Position numbers and translations under genes: made by a program
The notes under the pieces: generated by a model
What the model was told of the DNA's origin: nothing
The model's database searches: none
The model's input: only the letters and a program-made list of their open reading frames with translations
In this document: piece after piece, positions 45,824 through 55,709 of the stretch
Position numbering within the stretch: the first letter of the stretch is position 1
Layout: the number at the start of each line of letters is the position of its first letter
NCBI RefSeq assembly: GCF_007018905.1
Contig: NZ_CP041402.1
Span: 868,001-932,000 of the forward strand
DNA from: Tardiphaga sp. vice304
GTDB taxonomy: Bacteria > Pseudomonadota > Alphaproteobacteria > Rhizobiales > Xanthobacteraceae
DNA length: 64,000 nt
Direction of reading: 5' to 3'

Positions 45824-47155
45824 ATGACCGAACGCGTTTTGCGAAAGAGTGCCGTCATGCCCAAGCAGCCCTGGTACCGAATCCTGTACATCCAGGTGAT
45901 CATCGCGATCATTCTGGGCGTGACGCTCGGCTATTACTATCCGGATGCGGGCAAGGCGCTGAAGCCGCTCGGCGACGGCTTCATCTCGCTGATCAAGATG
46001 ATGATCGCGCCGGCGATCTTCTGCACGGTGGTGCACGGCATCGCCTCGATCGGCGACATGCGCAAGGTCGGCCGCATCGGCGGCAAGACGCTATTGTACT
46101 TCGAGACGGTGTCGACGGTGGCGCTGCTGATCGGTCTTCTGGTCGGACATTACCTGCAGCCCGGCGCCGGCTTCAATATCGATCCGGCGACGCTCGATCC
46201 GAAGTCGGTGGCGAGCTACGTCACCCGCGCCAAGGACGAGAGCTTCGTCTCGCACCTTTTGGCGATCATCCCGAACTCCTACTTCGACTCGCTGGCCAAG
46301 GGCGACCTGCTGCAGGTTCTGCTGGTCGCGATCCTCTCGGGCTTTGCGATCTCGCATATGGGCAAGCCCGGTGAAGCCATCGCCAACGGCATCGATCTCG
46401 CCGGCAAGATGTTCTTCCGCATCATCGGCATGATCGTGCAATTGGCCCCGATCGGCGCGTTCGGCGCGATGGCGTTCACCATCGGCTCGTTCGGCCTCGG
46501 CGCCCTGGTCAATCTCGGCTACCTGATTTTCACTTTCTATCTGGCGTCGCTGTTGTTCGTGCTGCTGGTCCTCGGCGGCATCGCGCGCGTCTTCGGTTTC
46601 TCGATCCTGCGCTTCATCGGCTACATCAAGGACGAGCTTCTGATCGTGCTCGGCACTTCGTCGTCGGAGACGGTGCTGCCGCGCATGATCACCAAGATGG
46701 AGGCCTTGGGCGCCTCGAAGCCGGTGGTCGGTCTGGTGATCCCGACCGGCTACAGCTTCAATCTCGACGGCACCAACATCTACATGACGCTGGCGACGCT
46801 GTTTCTGGCGCAGGCGACCAATACCCATCTCTCGATCGGGCAATATGCCACCGTGCTGGCGGTGGCCATGCTGACCTCGAAGGGCGCCTCCGGCGTCACC
46901 GGCGCGGGCTTCGTCACGCTGGCCGCGACGCTGTCGATCATACCCGACATTCCGATCACCTCGCTGGCCATCATCGTCGGCATCGACAAGTTCATGAGCG
47001 AGTGCCGCGCGGTGACCAACCTGATCGGCAACGGCGTCGCCACCATCGTGATCAGCCGCTGGGAAGGCGAACTGGACAAGGAGCAGCTCCACAAGGCGCT
47101 GCTGCATCCGGTCGATTTCGGCGAAGAGATGGAGCGCCGGCCGCTGACTACTTGA
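45824..47155 (+). CDS. dctA: C4-dicarboxylate/H+ (Na+) symporter, DctA type
   Basis: 443 residues (ATG 45824; ATG 45857 gives 432 and is also plausible). It has the glutamate/aspartate transporter fold, with [12 protein letters not shown] as the serine-rich HP1 tip, [16 protein letters not shown] in TM7, and [14 protein letters not shown] as HP2. It imports succinate, malate and fumarate. Downstream is a palindromic repeat. Confidence 0.92.
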   Translation: MTERVLRKSAVMPKQPWYRILYIQVIIAIILGVTLGYYYPDAGKALKPLGDGFISLIKMMIAPAIFCTVVHGIASIGDMRKVGRIGGKTLLYFETVSTVALLIGLLVGHYLQPGAGFNIDPATLDPKSVASYVTRAKDESFVSHLLAIIPNSYFDSLAKGDLLQVLLVAILSGFAISHMGKPGEAIANGIDLAGKMFFRIIGMIVQLAPIGAFGAMAFTIGSFGLGALVNLGYLIFTFYLASLLFVLLVLGGIARVFGFSILRFIGYIKDELLIVLGTSSSETVLPRMITKMEALGASKPVVGLVIPTGYSFNLDGTNIYMTLATLFLAQATNTHLSIGQYATVLAVAMLTSKGASGVTGAGFVTLAATLSIIPDIPITSLAIIVGIDKFMSECRAVTNLIGNGVATIVISRWEGELDKEQLHKALLHPVDFGEEMERRPLTT

Positions 47156-47171
47156 CGCACCGACCTCTCCT

Positions 47172-47291
47172 CGTCATTGCGAGGAGCCCTTGCGACGAAG
47201 CAATCCAGTTCTTGCCAAGCTTGTGGCTCTGGATTGCCGCGTCGCTTCGCTAAGGGGAAAGCCGGAGGCTTTCCCCGACCTCGCAATGACG
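47172..47291. repeat. CGTCATTGCGAGG palindromic repeat, copy 2, with inserted hairpin
   Basis: The same element as at 39239, but the right arm is interrupted at about 47251-47278 by GGGGAAAGCC-GGA-GGCTTTCCCC, itself a perfect hairpin. After it the arm resumes as CCTCGCAATGACGG. Confidence 0.85.
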
Positions 47292-47330
47292 GACGCGGGC
47301 AGCTGCGTCTTTTTTCGACCGCCGGAGCCC

Positions 47331-47816
47331 TTACACCGCGCCCTTCAGCCGCTTGGTGCATTCGCTGTAATAGCCGCCGCCCTTCTGGATCCATTTCAGG
47401 CCGCCATTGCCGCTGCCGGACTTGTTGGCATTGTACATGTCGACACAAGTGTGCATCCGCGCCTTGCCTGGCGTTTCCTTGGCGTATTTCGGATCGATCG
47501 CGGTGGGGAAGGTGGCAGGGCCGGTCGCGACCGGCGCGGGCGTTGCCGGTTTTGGCGCGGCGGCGGGCTTTGCTTCCGGCGGCTTGGCTTCGGCCGCCGC
47601 GGGCGCAGCCGTTGCTGCCGCCGCCGGCTTGGCCGCGTCGCCGCATTCGGCCTTGCGGAAGTCGTTCCACTTCTGGCCGTTCAGCGTACCCGCGCTCTGC
47701 GCCGCTTTGTATTTGGCGCTGCATTCCGGCATGGTCAGCGCCTGCGCCGGGCCGAAGGTCAGCATTGTCAGGCTTGACGCCGCGACGGCGTACAGCAGTT
47801 TGCTAGTGGTCTTCAT
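47331..47816 (-). CDS. Secreted protein with two PsiF-like Cys/Trp modules
   Basis: 161 residues with a signal peptide (about 1-26). Two similar modules flank an Ala/Pro/Lys linker. The first reads CSAKYKAAQSAGTLNGQKW to FRKAEC; the second CVDMYNANKSGSGNGGLKW to YYSEC. Each has a Cys pair and one Trp, so each probably forms one disulfide. It resembles exported PsiF-like proteins common in Bradyrhizobium. Function unknown; divergent from a PsiF gene. Confidence 0.75.
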   Translation of the reverse strand: MKTTSKLLYAVAASSLTMLTFGPAQALTMPECSAKYKAAQSAGTLNGQKWNDFRKAECGDAAKPAAAATAAPAAAEAKPPEAKPAAAPKPATPAPVATGPATFPTAIDPKYAKETPGKARMHTCVDMYNANKSGSGNGGLKWIQKGGGYYSECTKRLKGAV

Positions 47817-48003
47817 GATCGTTCACTCCCCTCGATAAACGACATCCGAAGGTGGTATTGTAGCGCCTGCTCGCCATTCGGCAACGTCGCCGCGCCACCG
47901 CCGCAAAATTATCGCTACGCTGCTGCGCCGCACGCGCCTCCATTCACGCGCCATTCAGCGCCGCGGCGCGACGCTCAGCCTGTCTTCAACCCGAGGTGCT
48001 CCC

Positions 48004-48306
48004 ATGATGAGATTTGCTTCCCGCGCGGCCATTGCCGCCGTCGCGTCCTTGATGCTGATCGGCGCGGCTTCCGCGCAGACGCCGGCGCCGGCGCCCGCCC
48101 CCGCGACCCAGTCGACCCCGGCCGAGAAGATGGCGCCGGCCGCCAAGGCTGACGCCAAGACCGATGCCAAGACGGACTCCAAGACGGCCAAGCCGCGCAC
48201 CGAAATGTCGCTGGAATGCTCCAAGCAGGCCGACGCCAAGAAGCTGCACGGCGAGGAGCGCCGCAAATTCCGCTCCGCCTGCAAGAAGACCGGCGGTAAG
48301 AGCTGA
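48004..48306 (+). CDS. PsiF-repeat family exported protein
   Basis: 100 residues: signal peptide (about 1-24, AASA|QTP), a Pro/Ala/Lys low-complexity region with repeated AKTDAKTDSK, and a single PsiF repeat SLECSKQADAKKLHGEER with its second Cys in FRSACKK. E. coli psiF is phosphate-starvation inducible; regulation is not visible here. Confidence 0.82.
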   Translation: MMRFASRAAIAAVASLMLIGAASAQTPAPAPAPATQSTPAEKMAPAAKADAKTDAKTDSKTAKPRTEMSLECSKQADAKKLHGEERRKFRSACKKTGGKS

Positions 48307-48460
48307 GAACCGAGCGCGGGTTCTTTCCCTCTCCCACGGCGCCGCGAAGAAGCGTTGGCGGGAGAGGGGAAGGAATAAGCGCGCGCATGGCCCGTACGCC
48401 CTGCTGCATTTGTAGGGCGCGCCGGTCTTTGCCATAAGGCGGGTTCAATCGAGCCCGCGC

Positions 48461-49525
48461 ATGAATCTCTCGCTGCCCACCCTCTCGCAAAACATCACCA
48501 CGCTGCAAACCCTCGCGGTCGGCACGGTCGGCGCGGCGTTGTTCTATCTCGCGGAATTGCCGGGCGGGTTGATCTCCGGCGCGATGATCGCGGTGGCGGT
48601 GTTCGGCGTCTCCGGGCGCCCGGTTGGGCTGCCGCAGCCGATGGCGCATGTGATCCTGATGACGCTCGGACTGTCGCTGGGATCGATGGTGTCGCCGGAG
48701 ATGGTGAAGAATCTCAGCGCCTATCCGGTGACAATCGCGCTGCTGGCGGTGGCGACCTTTTGCTCGACCTTCGGCTCGAGCCTCTATTTGCAACGCTTTC
48801 ACGGCTGGGACCGCACGTCGGCGCTGCTCGCCGGCAGTCCCGGCGCGCTGTCGCAGATCATCATGCTGGCCACCGAGCGCAATGCCGACGTGCCCGGGAT
48901 CGCTGTCGTGCAGATCTTCCGTGTGATGATCCTGACCGCTTTGGTGCCGCTCCTGCTCGCCGCCACCGGGATTGCGGGCCATGGCCCGCTGCCGTCGCGC
49001 GGCGAACCGGCGACCGCAATGGCGCTGGCGCAGCTCGCCGTCGCGGCTGTCGTCGTGTCGCTGTTCATGCGCTGGATCCGGTTTCCGGCGAGCTGGATGT
49101 TCGGCGCGATGCTGGCCTCATCGGTGCTGCATGGCACCGGCCTGATCCACGGCGCACTGCCGCAATGGGCCTATATCGCTGCCTTGACCGGGATCGGCAC
49201 GCTGATCGGCTCGCGCTTCGGCAAGATCAGCCCGCGCACCATCCTCAGCCATCTGGCGGCGGGGCTGGGGTCGTTCGGGGTCGCGATCGCGATCTCGTCG
49301 GTGTTCGTCGCGGTGATCGCGCTGACCACCGATGTGAAGCTGAGCGATATCGTGGTCGCCTTCGCGCCGGGCGCGATGGACGCGATGCTGGCGCTGGCGC
49401 TGACGCTGCACATCGATCCGGTGTTCGTCGGCGCGCATCATTTGTCGCGCTTTGTCTACGTCTCGATCGTGACGCCGGGCATCGTGCACCTGTTCGGCAA
49501 GGCGCGGGACGATATCGACGACTAG
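48461..49525 (+). CDS. AbrB-family membrane protein (duplicated AbrB domain)
   Basis: 354 residues and about ten helices in two homologous halves, each with a GxL-S/M-GAM start (PGGLISGAMIAVAVFG; FPASWMFGAMLASSVLHG) and GSPGALSQ/APGAMDAM. The family is named for E. coli AbrB, a putative regulator; it is a predicted transporter. It is convergent with dsbB, and the two stops share CTAG at 49522-49525. Confidence 0.87.
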   Translation: MNLSLPTLSQNITTLQTLAVGTVGAALFYLAELPGGLISGAMIAVAVFGVSGRPVGLPQPMAHVILMTLGLSLGSMVSPEMVKNLSAYPVTIALLAVATFCSTFGSSLYLQRFHGWDRTSALLAGSPGALSQIIMLATERNADVPGIAVVQIFRVMILTALVPLLLAATGIAGHGPLPSRGEPATAMALAQLAVAAVVVSLFMRWIRFPASWMFGAMLASSVLHGTGLIHGALPQWAYIAALTGIGTLIGSRFGKISPRTILSHLAAGLGSFGVAIAISSVFVAVIALTTDVKLSDIVVAFAPGAMDAMLALALTLHIDPVFVGAHHLSRFVYVSIVTPGIVHLFGKARDDIDD

Positions 49526-50058
49526 GCTTTCGCGGTCTTTGCGGCGCCCCATCCGGCGATCGCCGCCATGGCGAGCGAGATCAGCACATTGTAGCCCGCC
49601 AGCGAGACGCCCAGAAAGCGGAACTGGACCTCGTCGCAGCGGATCACCTTCACGGTATTGAGGCGCTCCAGCAGGCTGCCGGCGCTGCCGAGACTGACGA
49701 CCGGCCCGGAGCAATCGGTCGGTCCCGGCCAGAACCGCCATTCGACGCCGGCGTGGTAGGCCGCCAGGCCGGCATTGCCGAGCGCCGCCAGCGCCAGCAC
49801 CGCAAGGCCCGCGACCAGCAATGCGCGCGGTGCCCGTCTGATGGCGGCGATCGCCAGCAGCACGGCCAGCGGCAGCTGCAGATAGAAGGCGTAGCGCTGC
49901 TCGAGGCAGAGCGGGCAGGGCTGGATGGCCAGCACCAGTTGAAAGAACCACGCGCCGGCCAGCGTTGCCGCCGCGATCAGGCCGACCACGGCAGCCGCCA
50001 GCAGCGCGGGATCGAAATGGCCCGGCGAGACGGGCTTGAAGGTCGTGGAGGCGGTCAC
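49522..50058 (-). CDS. dsbB: Disulfide bond formation protein B
   Basis: 178 residues with four helices. The redox pairs are CPLC (Cys48/Cys51) in the first periplasmic loop and Cys116/Cys141 in the second. It re-oxidises DsbA using ubiquinone. The GTG start at 50058 has GGAG nine bases upstream. The longer frame upstream runs through the tRNA on the other strand and is not coding. Its likely partner is the Tat-type DsbA at 39692 or another DsbA elsewhere. Confidence 0.92.
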   Translation of the reverse strand: MTASTTFKPVSPGHFDPALLAAAVVGLIAAATLAGAWFFQLVLAIQPCPLCLEQRYAFYLQLPLAVLLAIAAIRRAPRALLVAGLAVLALAALGNAGLAAYHAGVEWRFWPGPTDCSGPVVSLGSAGSLLERLNTVKVIRCDEVQFRFLGVSLAGYNVLISLAMAAIAGWGAAKTAKA

Positions 50059-50222
50059 GGCGGCATTCTCCGGGTTCGACTGCTGGTATCTGCCCCGGAA
50101 CAGGCTGTCGAGCGGGCCGCGATCACACTGGGGTGTATGGGCCGCCATCTGCCGGTTGACCCGCCCGGCGCGCCCGCTATATTCCGCCCGCTTCGCGTCC
50201 CCGCCCAGGCGACGGCGCGATG

Positions 50223-50307
50223 GCCCCTGTGGCGGAATTGGTAGACGCGCTCGACTCAAAATCGAGTTCCGCAAGGAGTGCTGGTTCGATTCCGGCCAGG
50301 GGCACCA
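50223..50307 (+). tRNA. tRNA-Leu (anticodon CAA)
   Basis: 85 bases. The acceptor stem GCCCCTG pairs with CAGGGGC at 50297-50303, then A and encoded CCA. The anticodon stem CTCGA/TCGAG surrounds the loop CTCAAAA, giving anticodon CAA for UUG. A long variable arm and GGTTCGATTCC T-arm complete a class II tRNA. No integrase or duplicated 3' end is seen nearby. Confidence 0.97.
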
Positions 50308-50479
50308 TCGATCCGCAATTGTCCATAACAGCTCGACGGCCCGACCGCCACGACGCCCCGCGACGGGATCGCTAGGCAATCGGTCCTATCCGGAAGGCGG
50401 GGATCAGCCCCGCTGCGGAAGATTGCGATGACGACCATTCTCTCCTAATCTGTCGCTGGATATCGGCGGGTCTGGCGGC

Positions 50480-51442
50480 GTGATGGATGTAGCACAGCAG
50501 ACGAGGGCTTATGGCCGCAGACAGCGCCCGATCGCGCTGGCGCGGGCTTCGCTCCTCGGCGCCGCCGTGCTGGTCGCGGCGGTCGCCGCCGCTTTGGCCC
50601 CTGACTGGCTGTCGACGCCGACGCCCGCCGTAGCCCCGCAGGCGACGCCGCAGCGCATCGCTTTCGCGCTTCGCTACCCCGATGAACTTGTCCTGGACCA
50701 GCAGCGGGAAGCCGGGTTGCGCCGGGCACGAGCCCAGCTTGCCGAGCAACTGCGCGGCACGACGATGCCATCGGCCACCGAGGCGCCGTCCATCGCGCCC
50801 GATCCCGGTCCCAAAGTCCCCATTCCGAGATCCCGACCGCCGATCGCCGGTGCCATCGCCGATGGCGGGCGGCTGGCTGCGCAGCCCATGACGGGCGGAA
50901 GCTTTGACGTCAGCTCCGCCGTCCGAAACGTCTTCGCCATGCTGCCGCCCGGCCTGCAACTGGCATCGATCAATCCCGATGGCGGCCTGCTAGGCAATGG
51001 GCAGGAAAAGCCGGTCGATCTGTCGGCCTATGGCGAGCAGACCGCGGTCTACGACATCACCGCGCGGGTTGTTCACATGCCCGATGGCACCCGTCTGGAA
51101 GCCCATTCCGGATTCGGCGACCTGATGGACGATGTTGACAACGTCCACGTCCGGGACCGGGGCGCCACGCCGCCCAACGTCTACGAGCTCAGCCTTCGGG
51201 AGAAGCTGTTTCACGGTGTCCAGGCGTTGCGGATGAAGCCGGTGGGAGAGGGTGAGCTGTTCGGTCGAAGCGGGCTCTTGGCTCACAGTTATCTGCTGGG
51301 GCCAAACGGCCAGTCGAATGGCTGCGTGTCGTTCAAGGATTATGATGCGTTCCTGAAAGCGTACCACAGCGGCGACATCAAGCGGCTCGTCGTGGTGAAA
51401 AGCATCAGGGACGATACGACCCGGCTGGCCCGGAAGACATAG
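50480..51442 (+). CDS. DUF2778 (Tlde1-like) exported protein
   Basis: 320 residues. One N-terminal hydrophobic segment (about 22-42) anchors or exports it; a Pro-rich linker follows. The C-terminal DUF2778 domain (about 185-318) has VYDITARVVHMPDGTRLEAH, VHVRDRGATPPNVYEL, the His in GLLAHSYLLGPNG and SNGCVSF with Cys282. This is the same catalytic arrangement as L,D-transpeptidases and the T6SS effector Tlde1. In Bradyrhizobium such proteins are common without a T6SS, so a housekeeping peptidoglycan role is more likely. GTG 50480 or ATG 50483 may be used. Confidence 0.82.
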   Translation: MMDVAQQTRAYGRRQRPIALARASLLGAAVLVAAVAAALAPDWLSTPTPAVAPQATPQRIAFALRYPDELVLDQQREAGLRRARAQLAEQLRGTTMPSATEAPSIAPDPGPKVPIPRSRPPIAGAIADGGRLAAQPMTGGSFDVSSAVRNVFAMLPPGLQLASINPDGGLLGNGQEKPVDLSAYGEQTAVYDITARVVHMPDGTRLEAHSGFGDLMDDVDNVHVRDRGATPPNVYELSLREKLFHGVQALRMKPVGEGELFGRSGLLAHSYLLGPNGQSNGCVSFKDYDAFLKAYHSGDIKRLVVVKSIRDDTTRLARKT

Positions 51443-51601
51443 CCGGGCTTTAGCAAAAATCGCGTGTTGCTGACCATTGGCCGCACCGCGTATCCGGCGG
51501 TCGGGTCCCCTCGCGCGCTGCGAGCTGCGCGGCCTCAGGGCCGCCCGCCTTTATGGCTTTCCTATATCTTCGGCAGATCCACCATCTCGAAAACCTACGC
51601 C

Positions 51602-51653
51602 GTCCGCGGCATCTGTGCGTGCATGACGGCGGACCCGCGTCCGCCTCGCGGAC
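51602..51653 (+). promoter_or_regulatory. kdp leader with four alternating complementary segments
   Basis: GTCCGC (51602-51607), GCGGAC (51629-51634), GTCCGC (51639-51644) and GCGGAC (51648-51653) can pair 1-2 and 3-4, or 2-3. Segment 4 ends two bases before the AGGAG of the small leader gene, so stem 3-4 would sit against the ribosome-binding site. The layout fits an RNA switch; no experiment is known to me. GC richness could also produce it by chance. Confidence 0.35.
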
Positions 51654-51665
51654 AGGAGTTTCCCC

Positions 51666-51749
51666 ATGCTGGACATCGCCATGCTGGCCCTTGGGCTCGG
51701 CTTTTTCATTTTATCGGCGGGCTACGCCTACGCCTGCGAACGGCTGTGA
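51666..51749 (+). CDS. 27-residue single-helix peptide at the head of the kdp operon
   Basis: ATG 51666 to TGA 51749 encodes a hydrophobic peptide (LDIAMLALGLGFFILSAG, then YAYACERL), preceded by AGGAG at good spacing. It lies 10 bases before kdpF. Small membrane peptides of this form precede kdpF in other alphaproteobacteria. It may be a KdpF-like accessory or a translational coupler. Confidence 0.7.
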   Translation: MLDIAMLALGLGFFILSAGYAYACERL

Positions 51750-51759
51750 GGCTGCAATC

Positions 51760-51849
51760 ATGATGTTCGATTACACGCTCGCCGGCATCGTGTCTGCCGG
51801 ACTGCTCATCTATCTGACTTACGCGCTGCTGCGCCCCGAACGGTTTTGA
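51760..51849 (+). CDS. kdpF: KdpF, small subunit of potassium-transporting ATPase
   Basis: 29 residues, one membrane helix, ending YLTYALLRPERF; the A/LL-x-PE-x-F ending is the KdpF signature. It stabilises the KdpABC complex in the membrane. Two adjacent ATGs at 51760 and 51763 are possible starts. Confidence 0.9.
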   Translation: MMFDYTLAGIVSAGLLIYLTYALLRPERF

Positions 51850-51850
51850 C

Positions 51851-51897
51851 CGCGTGATCCCTAAAAGTGGAACCCGGTTTTCGGAAAAGATCACGCG
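51851..51897. repeat. CGCGTGATC inverted-repeat element inside the kdp operon
   Basis: CGCGTGATC and GATCACGCG flank AAAAGTGGAACCCGGTTTTC, the core of a repeat family very common in Rhizobiales genomes. Here it lies in the 69-base gap between kdpF and kdpA, so it is transcribed within the operon and could act as a processing or stability element. Confidence 0.7.
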
Positions 51898-51918
51898 CAA
51901 CTTTGAAAGCTCGCCACC

Positions 51919-53622
51919 ATGACCCTGATTGGCTGGATACAAATTCTTTTATACGGCGCGGTCGTCGTCGCGCTGGTGAAGCCGCTCGGCGGCTACATGA
52001 CCCGCGTCTTCAACGGCGAGCGGACGTTTCTGTCGCCGATCCTGCGGCCGGTCGAAAACGGGCTGTACCGGATGGCCGGCGTCGATGAGACGCGCGAGCA
52101 GCACTGGCTGACCTACACCCTCGCCGTGCTGTTCTTCCATGTCGGCGGCTTCCTCATCATCTACGCCGTGATGCGGCTGCAGGCGGTGCTGCCGTTCAAC
52201 CCGGCGGGCCAGGCCGCGGTGGCGGAAGACCTGTCGTTCAACACGGCGATGTCGTTCGTCACCAATACCAACTGGCAGAACTACGGCGGCGAAAGCACGC
52301 TGTCCTATTTCACCCAGATGGTCGGCCTGACCCACCAGAACTTCCTGTCGGCCGCGACCGGCATCGCGCTGGCCATCGCCATGATCCGCGGCTTCTCGCG
52401 CTCGTCGATGAAGACGATCGGCAATTTCTGGATCGACGTGACCCGCTGCACGCTCTATGTGCTGCTGCCGATCTGCATCGTCTATGCGCTGTTCCTGGTC
52501 TGGCAGGGCATCCCGCAGACGCTCGGCGCCTATGTCGATGCGACCACGCTGGAAGGCGCGAAGCAGACCATCGCGGTAGGCCCCGTGGCGTCGCAGGTCG
52601 CGATCAAGATGCTCGGCACCAATGGCGGCGGCTTCTTCAATGCCAATGCGGCGCATCCGTTCGAGAACCCGACCGCACTGTCGAATTTCATCCAGATGAT
52701 CTCGATCTTCGCGCTCGGCGCCGCTTTGACCAACGTGTTCGGCCGCATGGTCGGCAACGAGAAGCAGGGCTGGGCGATCCTCGGCGTGATGGGTGTGCTG
52801 TTCTTCGCCGGCGTCGCGATCACTTACGGCGCCGAAGCCTCCGGCACCACCGGCCTGGCCGATCTCGGCCTCACCGGCGGCAACATGGAAGGCAAGGAGC
52901 TGCGCTTCGGCATCATAGCCTCCAGCCTGTTTGCGGTCGTCACCACGGCGGCGTCGTGCGGCGCAGTCAATGCGATGCATGATTCCTTCACCGCGATCGG
53001 CGGCATGATCCCGCTGATCAACATGCAGCTCGGCGAGATCATCATCGGCGGCGTCGGCGCGGGTCTCTACGGCATGCTGCTGTTCGTCGTGCTGGCGATC
53101 TTTGTCGCAGGCCTGATGGTCGGCCGCACGCCGGAATATGTCGGCAAGAAGATCGAGCAGCGCGAAGTGAAGATGGCGATGCTCGCGATCCTGGTGCTGC
53201 CGCTGATGTATCTCGGCTGGACCGCGGTCGCTGTGGTGCTGCCTTCCGCGGTTACGTCGATGGCCAATGCCGGCCCGCACGGCTTTACCGAGGTGCTGTA
53301 TGCCTTCACATCGGCGACCGGCAACAATGGTTCGGCGTTCGGCGGTCTGACCGGCAACACCTTCTTCTACAATCTGACGCTGGCCTCTTCGATGTTCGTC
53401 GGCCGCTTCTTCATGATCGTGCCGGCGATGGCGCTGGCGGGGTCATTGGCGGCGAAGAAATCGATCCCGGCGTCGGCGGGCACCCTGCCGACCACCGGCG
53501 GCCTGTTCATCGGCCTGGTGGTCGGCGTCATCCTGATCATCGGCGGTCTCACCTTCTTCCCGGCGCTCGCGCTCGGGCCGATCGTCGAGCATCTCGCGAT
53601 GACCGCCCATACTTTGTTCTGA
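51919..53622 (+). CDS. kdpA: Potassium-transporting ATPase, K+-binding subunit A
   Basis: 567 residues, about ten helices, a relative of Trk/Ktr channels. Selectivity-filter regions include [26 protein letters not shown] and [13 protein letters not shown]. It forms the K+ pathway of the complex. The start and length are standard. Confidence 0.97.
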   Translation: MTLIGWIQILLYGAVVVALVKPLGGYMTRVFNGERTFLSPILRPVENGLYRMAGVDETREQHWLTYTLAVLFFHVGGFLIIYAVMRLQAVLPFNPAGQAAVAEDLSFNTAMSFVTNTNWQNYGGESTLSYFTQMVGLTHQNFLSAATGIALAIAMIRGFSRSSMKTIGNFWIDVTRCTLYVLLPICIVYALFLVWQGIPQTLGAYVDATTLEGAKQTIAVGPVASQVAIKMLGTNGGGFFNANAAHPFENPTALSNFIQMISIFALGAALTNVFGRMVGNEKQGWAILGVMGVLFFAGVAITYGAEASGTTGLADLGLTGGNMEGKELRFGIIASSLFAVVTTAASCGAVNAMHDSFTAIGGMIPLINMQLGEIIIGGVGAGLYGMLLFVVLAIFVAGLMVGRTPEYVGKKIEQREVKMAMLAILVLPLMYLGWTAVAVVLPSAVTSMANAGPHGFTEVLYAFTSATGNNGSAFGGLTGNTFFYNLTLASSMFVGRFFMIVPAMALAGSLAAKKSIPASAGTLPTTGGLFIGLVVGVILIIGGLTFFPALALGPIVEHLAMTAHTLF

Positions 53623-53635
53623 TCGGAGACCTGCC

Positions 53636-55699
53636 ATGGAAACGTTGAAACTGCAGAAGCGGGTGCCGGTCTCGGCCATGCTCGATGCCAAGATCGTTGG
53701 GCCCGCCATCGGCTCGGCGATGCGCAAGCTCGATCCGCGCCTGATGATCAAGAACCCGGTGATGTTCGTCGTCGAGGTCGTCGCCGCGCTGACCACGGTG
53801 ATCTTCATCAAGAACCTGTTCACCGGCGGGGAGGATCTGGGCTTCGCGTTCCAGATCATCCTGTGGCTGTGGTTCACGGTGCTGTTCGCCAATTTCGCCG
53901 AAGCGGTTGCCGAAGGCCGCGGCAAGGCGCAGGCGGAATCGCTGAAGAAGACCCGCACCGAAAGCCAGGCCAAGCTGATGACCGGCAACGCCGGTGACCG
54001 GAGCTACCGCATGGTCTCGGGTACCAGCCTGAAGGTCGGCGATGTCGTGCTGGTGGAAGCCGGCGACAACATCCCGTCCGACGGCGAAGTGATCGAAGGC
54101 GTCGCCTCGGTCAACGAGGCAGCCATCACCGGCGAGTCTGCCCCCGTGATCCGCGAATCCGGCGGCGACCGTTCCGCCGTCACCGGCGGCACGCAGGTCC
54201 TGTCGGACTGGATCCGCGTCCGAATCACCGCGGCGCAGGGCTCGACCTTCATCGACCGCATGATCGCGCTGGTGGAAGGTGCTGCGCGGCAGAAGACGCC
54301 GAACGAGATCGCGCTGAATATTCTGCTGATCGGCCTCACCATCATCTTCGTGTTCGCCACCGTGACGATCCCGAGCTACGCGGCTTACGCCGGCGGCTCG
54401 ATCTCGGTGGTCGTGCTGGTCGCTTTGTTCGTGACGCTGATCCCGACCACGATCGGCGCGCTGCTGTCGGCGATCGGCATCGCCGGCATGGACCGGCTGG
54501 TGCGCTTCAACGTGCTCGCGATGTCCGGCCGCGCGGTGGAAGCCGCCGGCGACGTCGACACGCTGCTGCTCGACAAGACCGGCACCATCACGCTGGGCAA
54601 TCGCCAGGCCACCGCGTTCCGCCCCGTGCGCGGCGTCACCGAACAGGAGCTGGCCGATGCCGCGCAGCTCGCATCATTGGCCGACGAGACCCCGGAAGGC
54701 CGCTCCATCGTCGTGCTCGCCAAGGAGAAGTACAACATCCGTGGCCGCGACATGGCCGAGCTCGGCGCCACCTTCGTGCCGTTCACGGCGCAGACACGCA
54801 TGAGCGGCGTCGATGCGTCGGGCTCGTCGGTGCGCAAGGGCGCGGTGGATTCGATCCTGACCTATGTCGGCGGCGCCACAGATAGTTCGCGCGAGATCCA
54901 GGCGATTGCGGACGAGATTTCGAAAGCCGGCGGCACGCCGCTGGCAGTCGCCCGTGATGGCAAGCTGCTCGGCGTCGTCCACCTGAAGGACATCGTCAAG
55001 GGCGGCATCCGCGAACGCTTCGCCGAGCTGCGCACGATGGGCATCCGCACCGTGATGATCACCGGCGACAACCCGATGACCGCGGCGGCGATCGCCGCCG
55101 AGGCCGGCGTCGACGACTTCCTGGCGCAGGCGACCCCGGAGGACAAGCTGCAGCTCATTCGCGACGAGCAGGCCAAGGGCAAGCTGGTGGCGATGTGCGG
55201 CGACGGCACCAACGACGCCCCTGCGCTGGCGCAGGCCGATGTCGGCGTCGCCATGAACACCGGCACGCAAGCCGCGCGCGAGGCCGGCAACATGGTCGAC
55301 CTCGACTCGAACCCGACCAAGCTGATCGAGATCGTCGAGATCGGCAAGCAGCTCCTGATGACGCGCGGTGCACTGACGACGTTCTCGATCGCCAACGACG
55401 TCGCCAAGTACTTCGCCATCATCCCGGCGATCTTCCTGGCGTTCTACCCGCAGCTCGACGCGCTCAACATCATGCGGTTGCACAGCCCGCAGAGTGCGAT
55501 CCTGTCGGCGATCATCTTCAACGCGATCATCATCATCGCGCTGATTCCGCTGGCGCTGCGCGGCGTCGCCTACCGCCCGATCGGCGCCGGCGCGCTGCTC
55601 GGCCGCAACCTGCTGATCTATGGCCTCGGCGGCATCATCGTCCCGTTCATCGGCATCAAGGCGATCGACCTCGCGGTCACCGCTTTGCATCTGGTCTGA
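53636..55699 (+). CDS. kdpB: Potassium-transporting ATPase, catalytic subunit B
   Basis: 687 residues, a P-type ATPase. The TGES actuator motif is in AITGESAPV, the phosphorylated Asp313 is in [12 protein letters not shown], and the hinge is [14 protein letters not shown]. It hydrolyses ATP to drive K+ uptake through KdpA. It lies 13 bases after kdpA. Confidence 0.97.
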   Translation: METLKLQKRVPVSAMLDAKIVGPAIGSAMRKLDPRLMIKNPVMFVVEVVAALTTVIFIKNLFTGGEDLGFAFQIILWLWFTVLFANFAEAVAEGRGKAQAESLKKTRTESQAKLMTGNAGDRSYRMVSGTSLKVGDVVLVEAGDNIPSDGEVIEGVASVNEAAITGESAPVIRESGGDRSAVTGGTQVLSDWIRVRITAAQGSTFIDRMIALVEGAARQKTPNEIALNILLIGLTIIFVFATVTIPSYAAYAGGSISVVVLVALFVTLIPTTIGALLSAIGIAGMDRLVRFNVLAMSGRAVEAAGDVDTLLLDKTGTITLGNRQATAFRPVRGVTEQELADAAQLASLADETPEGRSIVVLAKEKYNIRGRDMAELGATFVPFTAQTRMSGVDASGSSVRKGAVDSILTYVGGATDSSREIQAIADEISKAGGTPLAVARDGKLLGVVHLKDIVKGGIRERFAELRTMGIRTVMITGDNPMTAAAIAAEAGVDDFLAQATPEDKLQLIRDEQAKGKLVAMCGDGTNDAPALAQADVGVAMNTGTQAAREAGNMVDLDSNPTKLIEIVEIGKQLLMTRGALTTFSIANDVAKYFAIIPAIFLAFYPQLDALNIMRLHSPQSAILSAIIFNAIIIIALIPLALRGVAYRPIGAGALLGRNLLIYGLGGIIVPFIGIKAIDLAVTALHLV

Positions 55700-55709
55700 G
55701 GAGAAAGTC

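Noticed and set aside
50059..50379. 107-codon extension of DsbB
   Set aside because: It runs antisense through the tRNA-Leu gene and lacks any signal; the GTG at 50058 fits DsbB length.
50223..50460. Integration site at the tRNA-Leu gene
   Set aside because: No integrase, no repeated tRNA 3' end and no change in gene content around it.
50480..51442. DUF2778 protein as a type VI secretion effector
   Set aside because: No immunity gene, VgrG, PAAR or T6SS gene in the window; such proteins are abundant in this group without T6SS.
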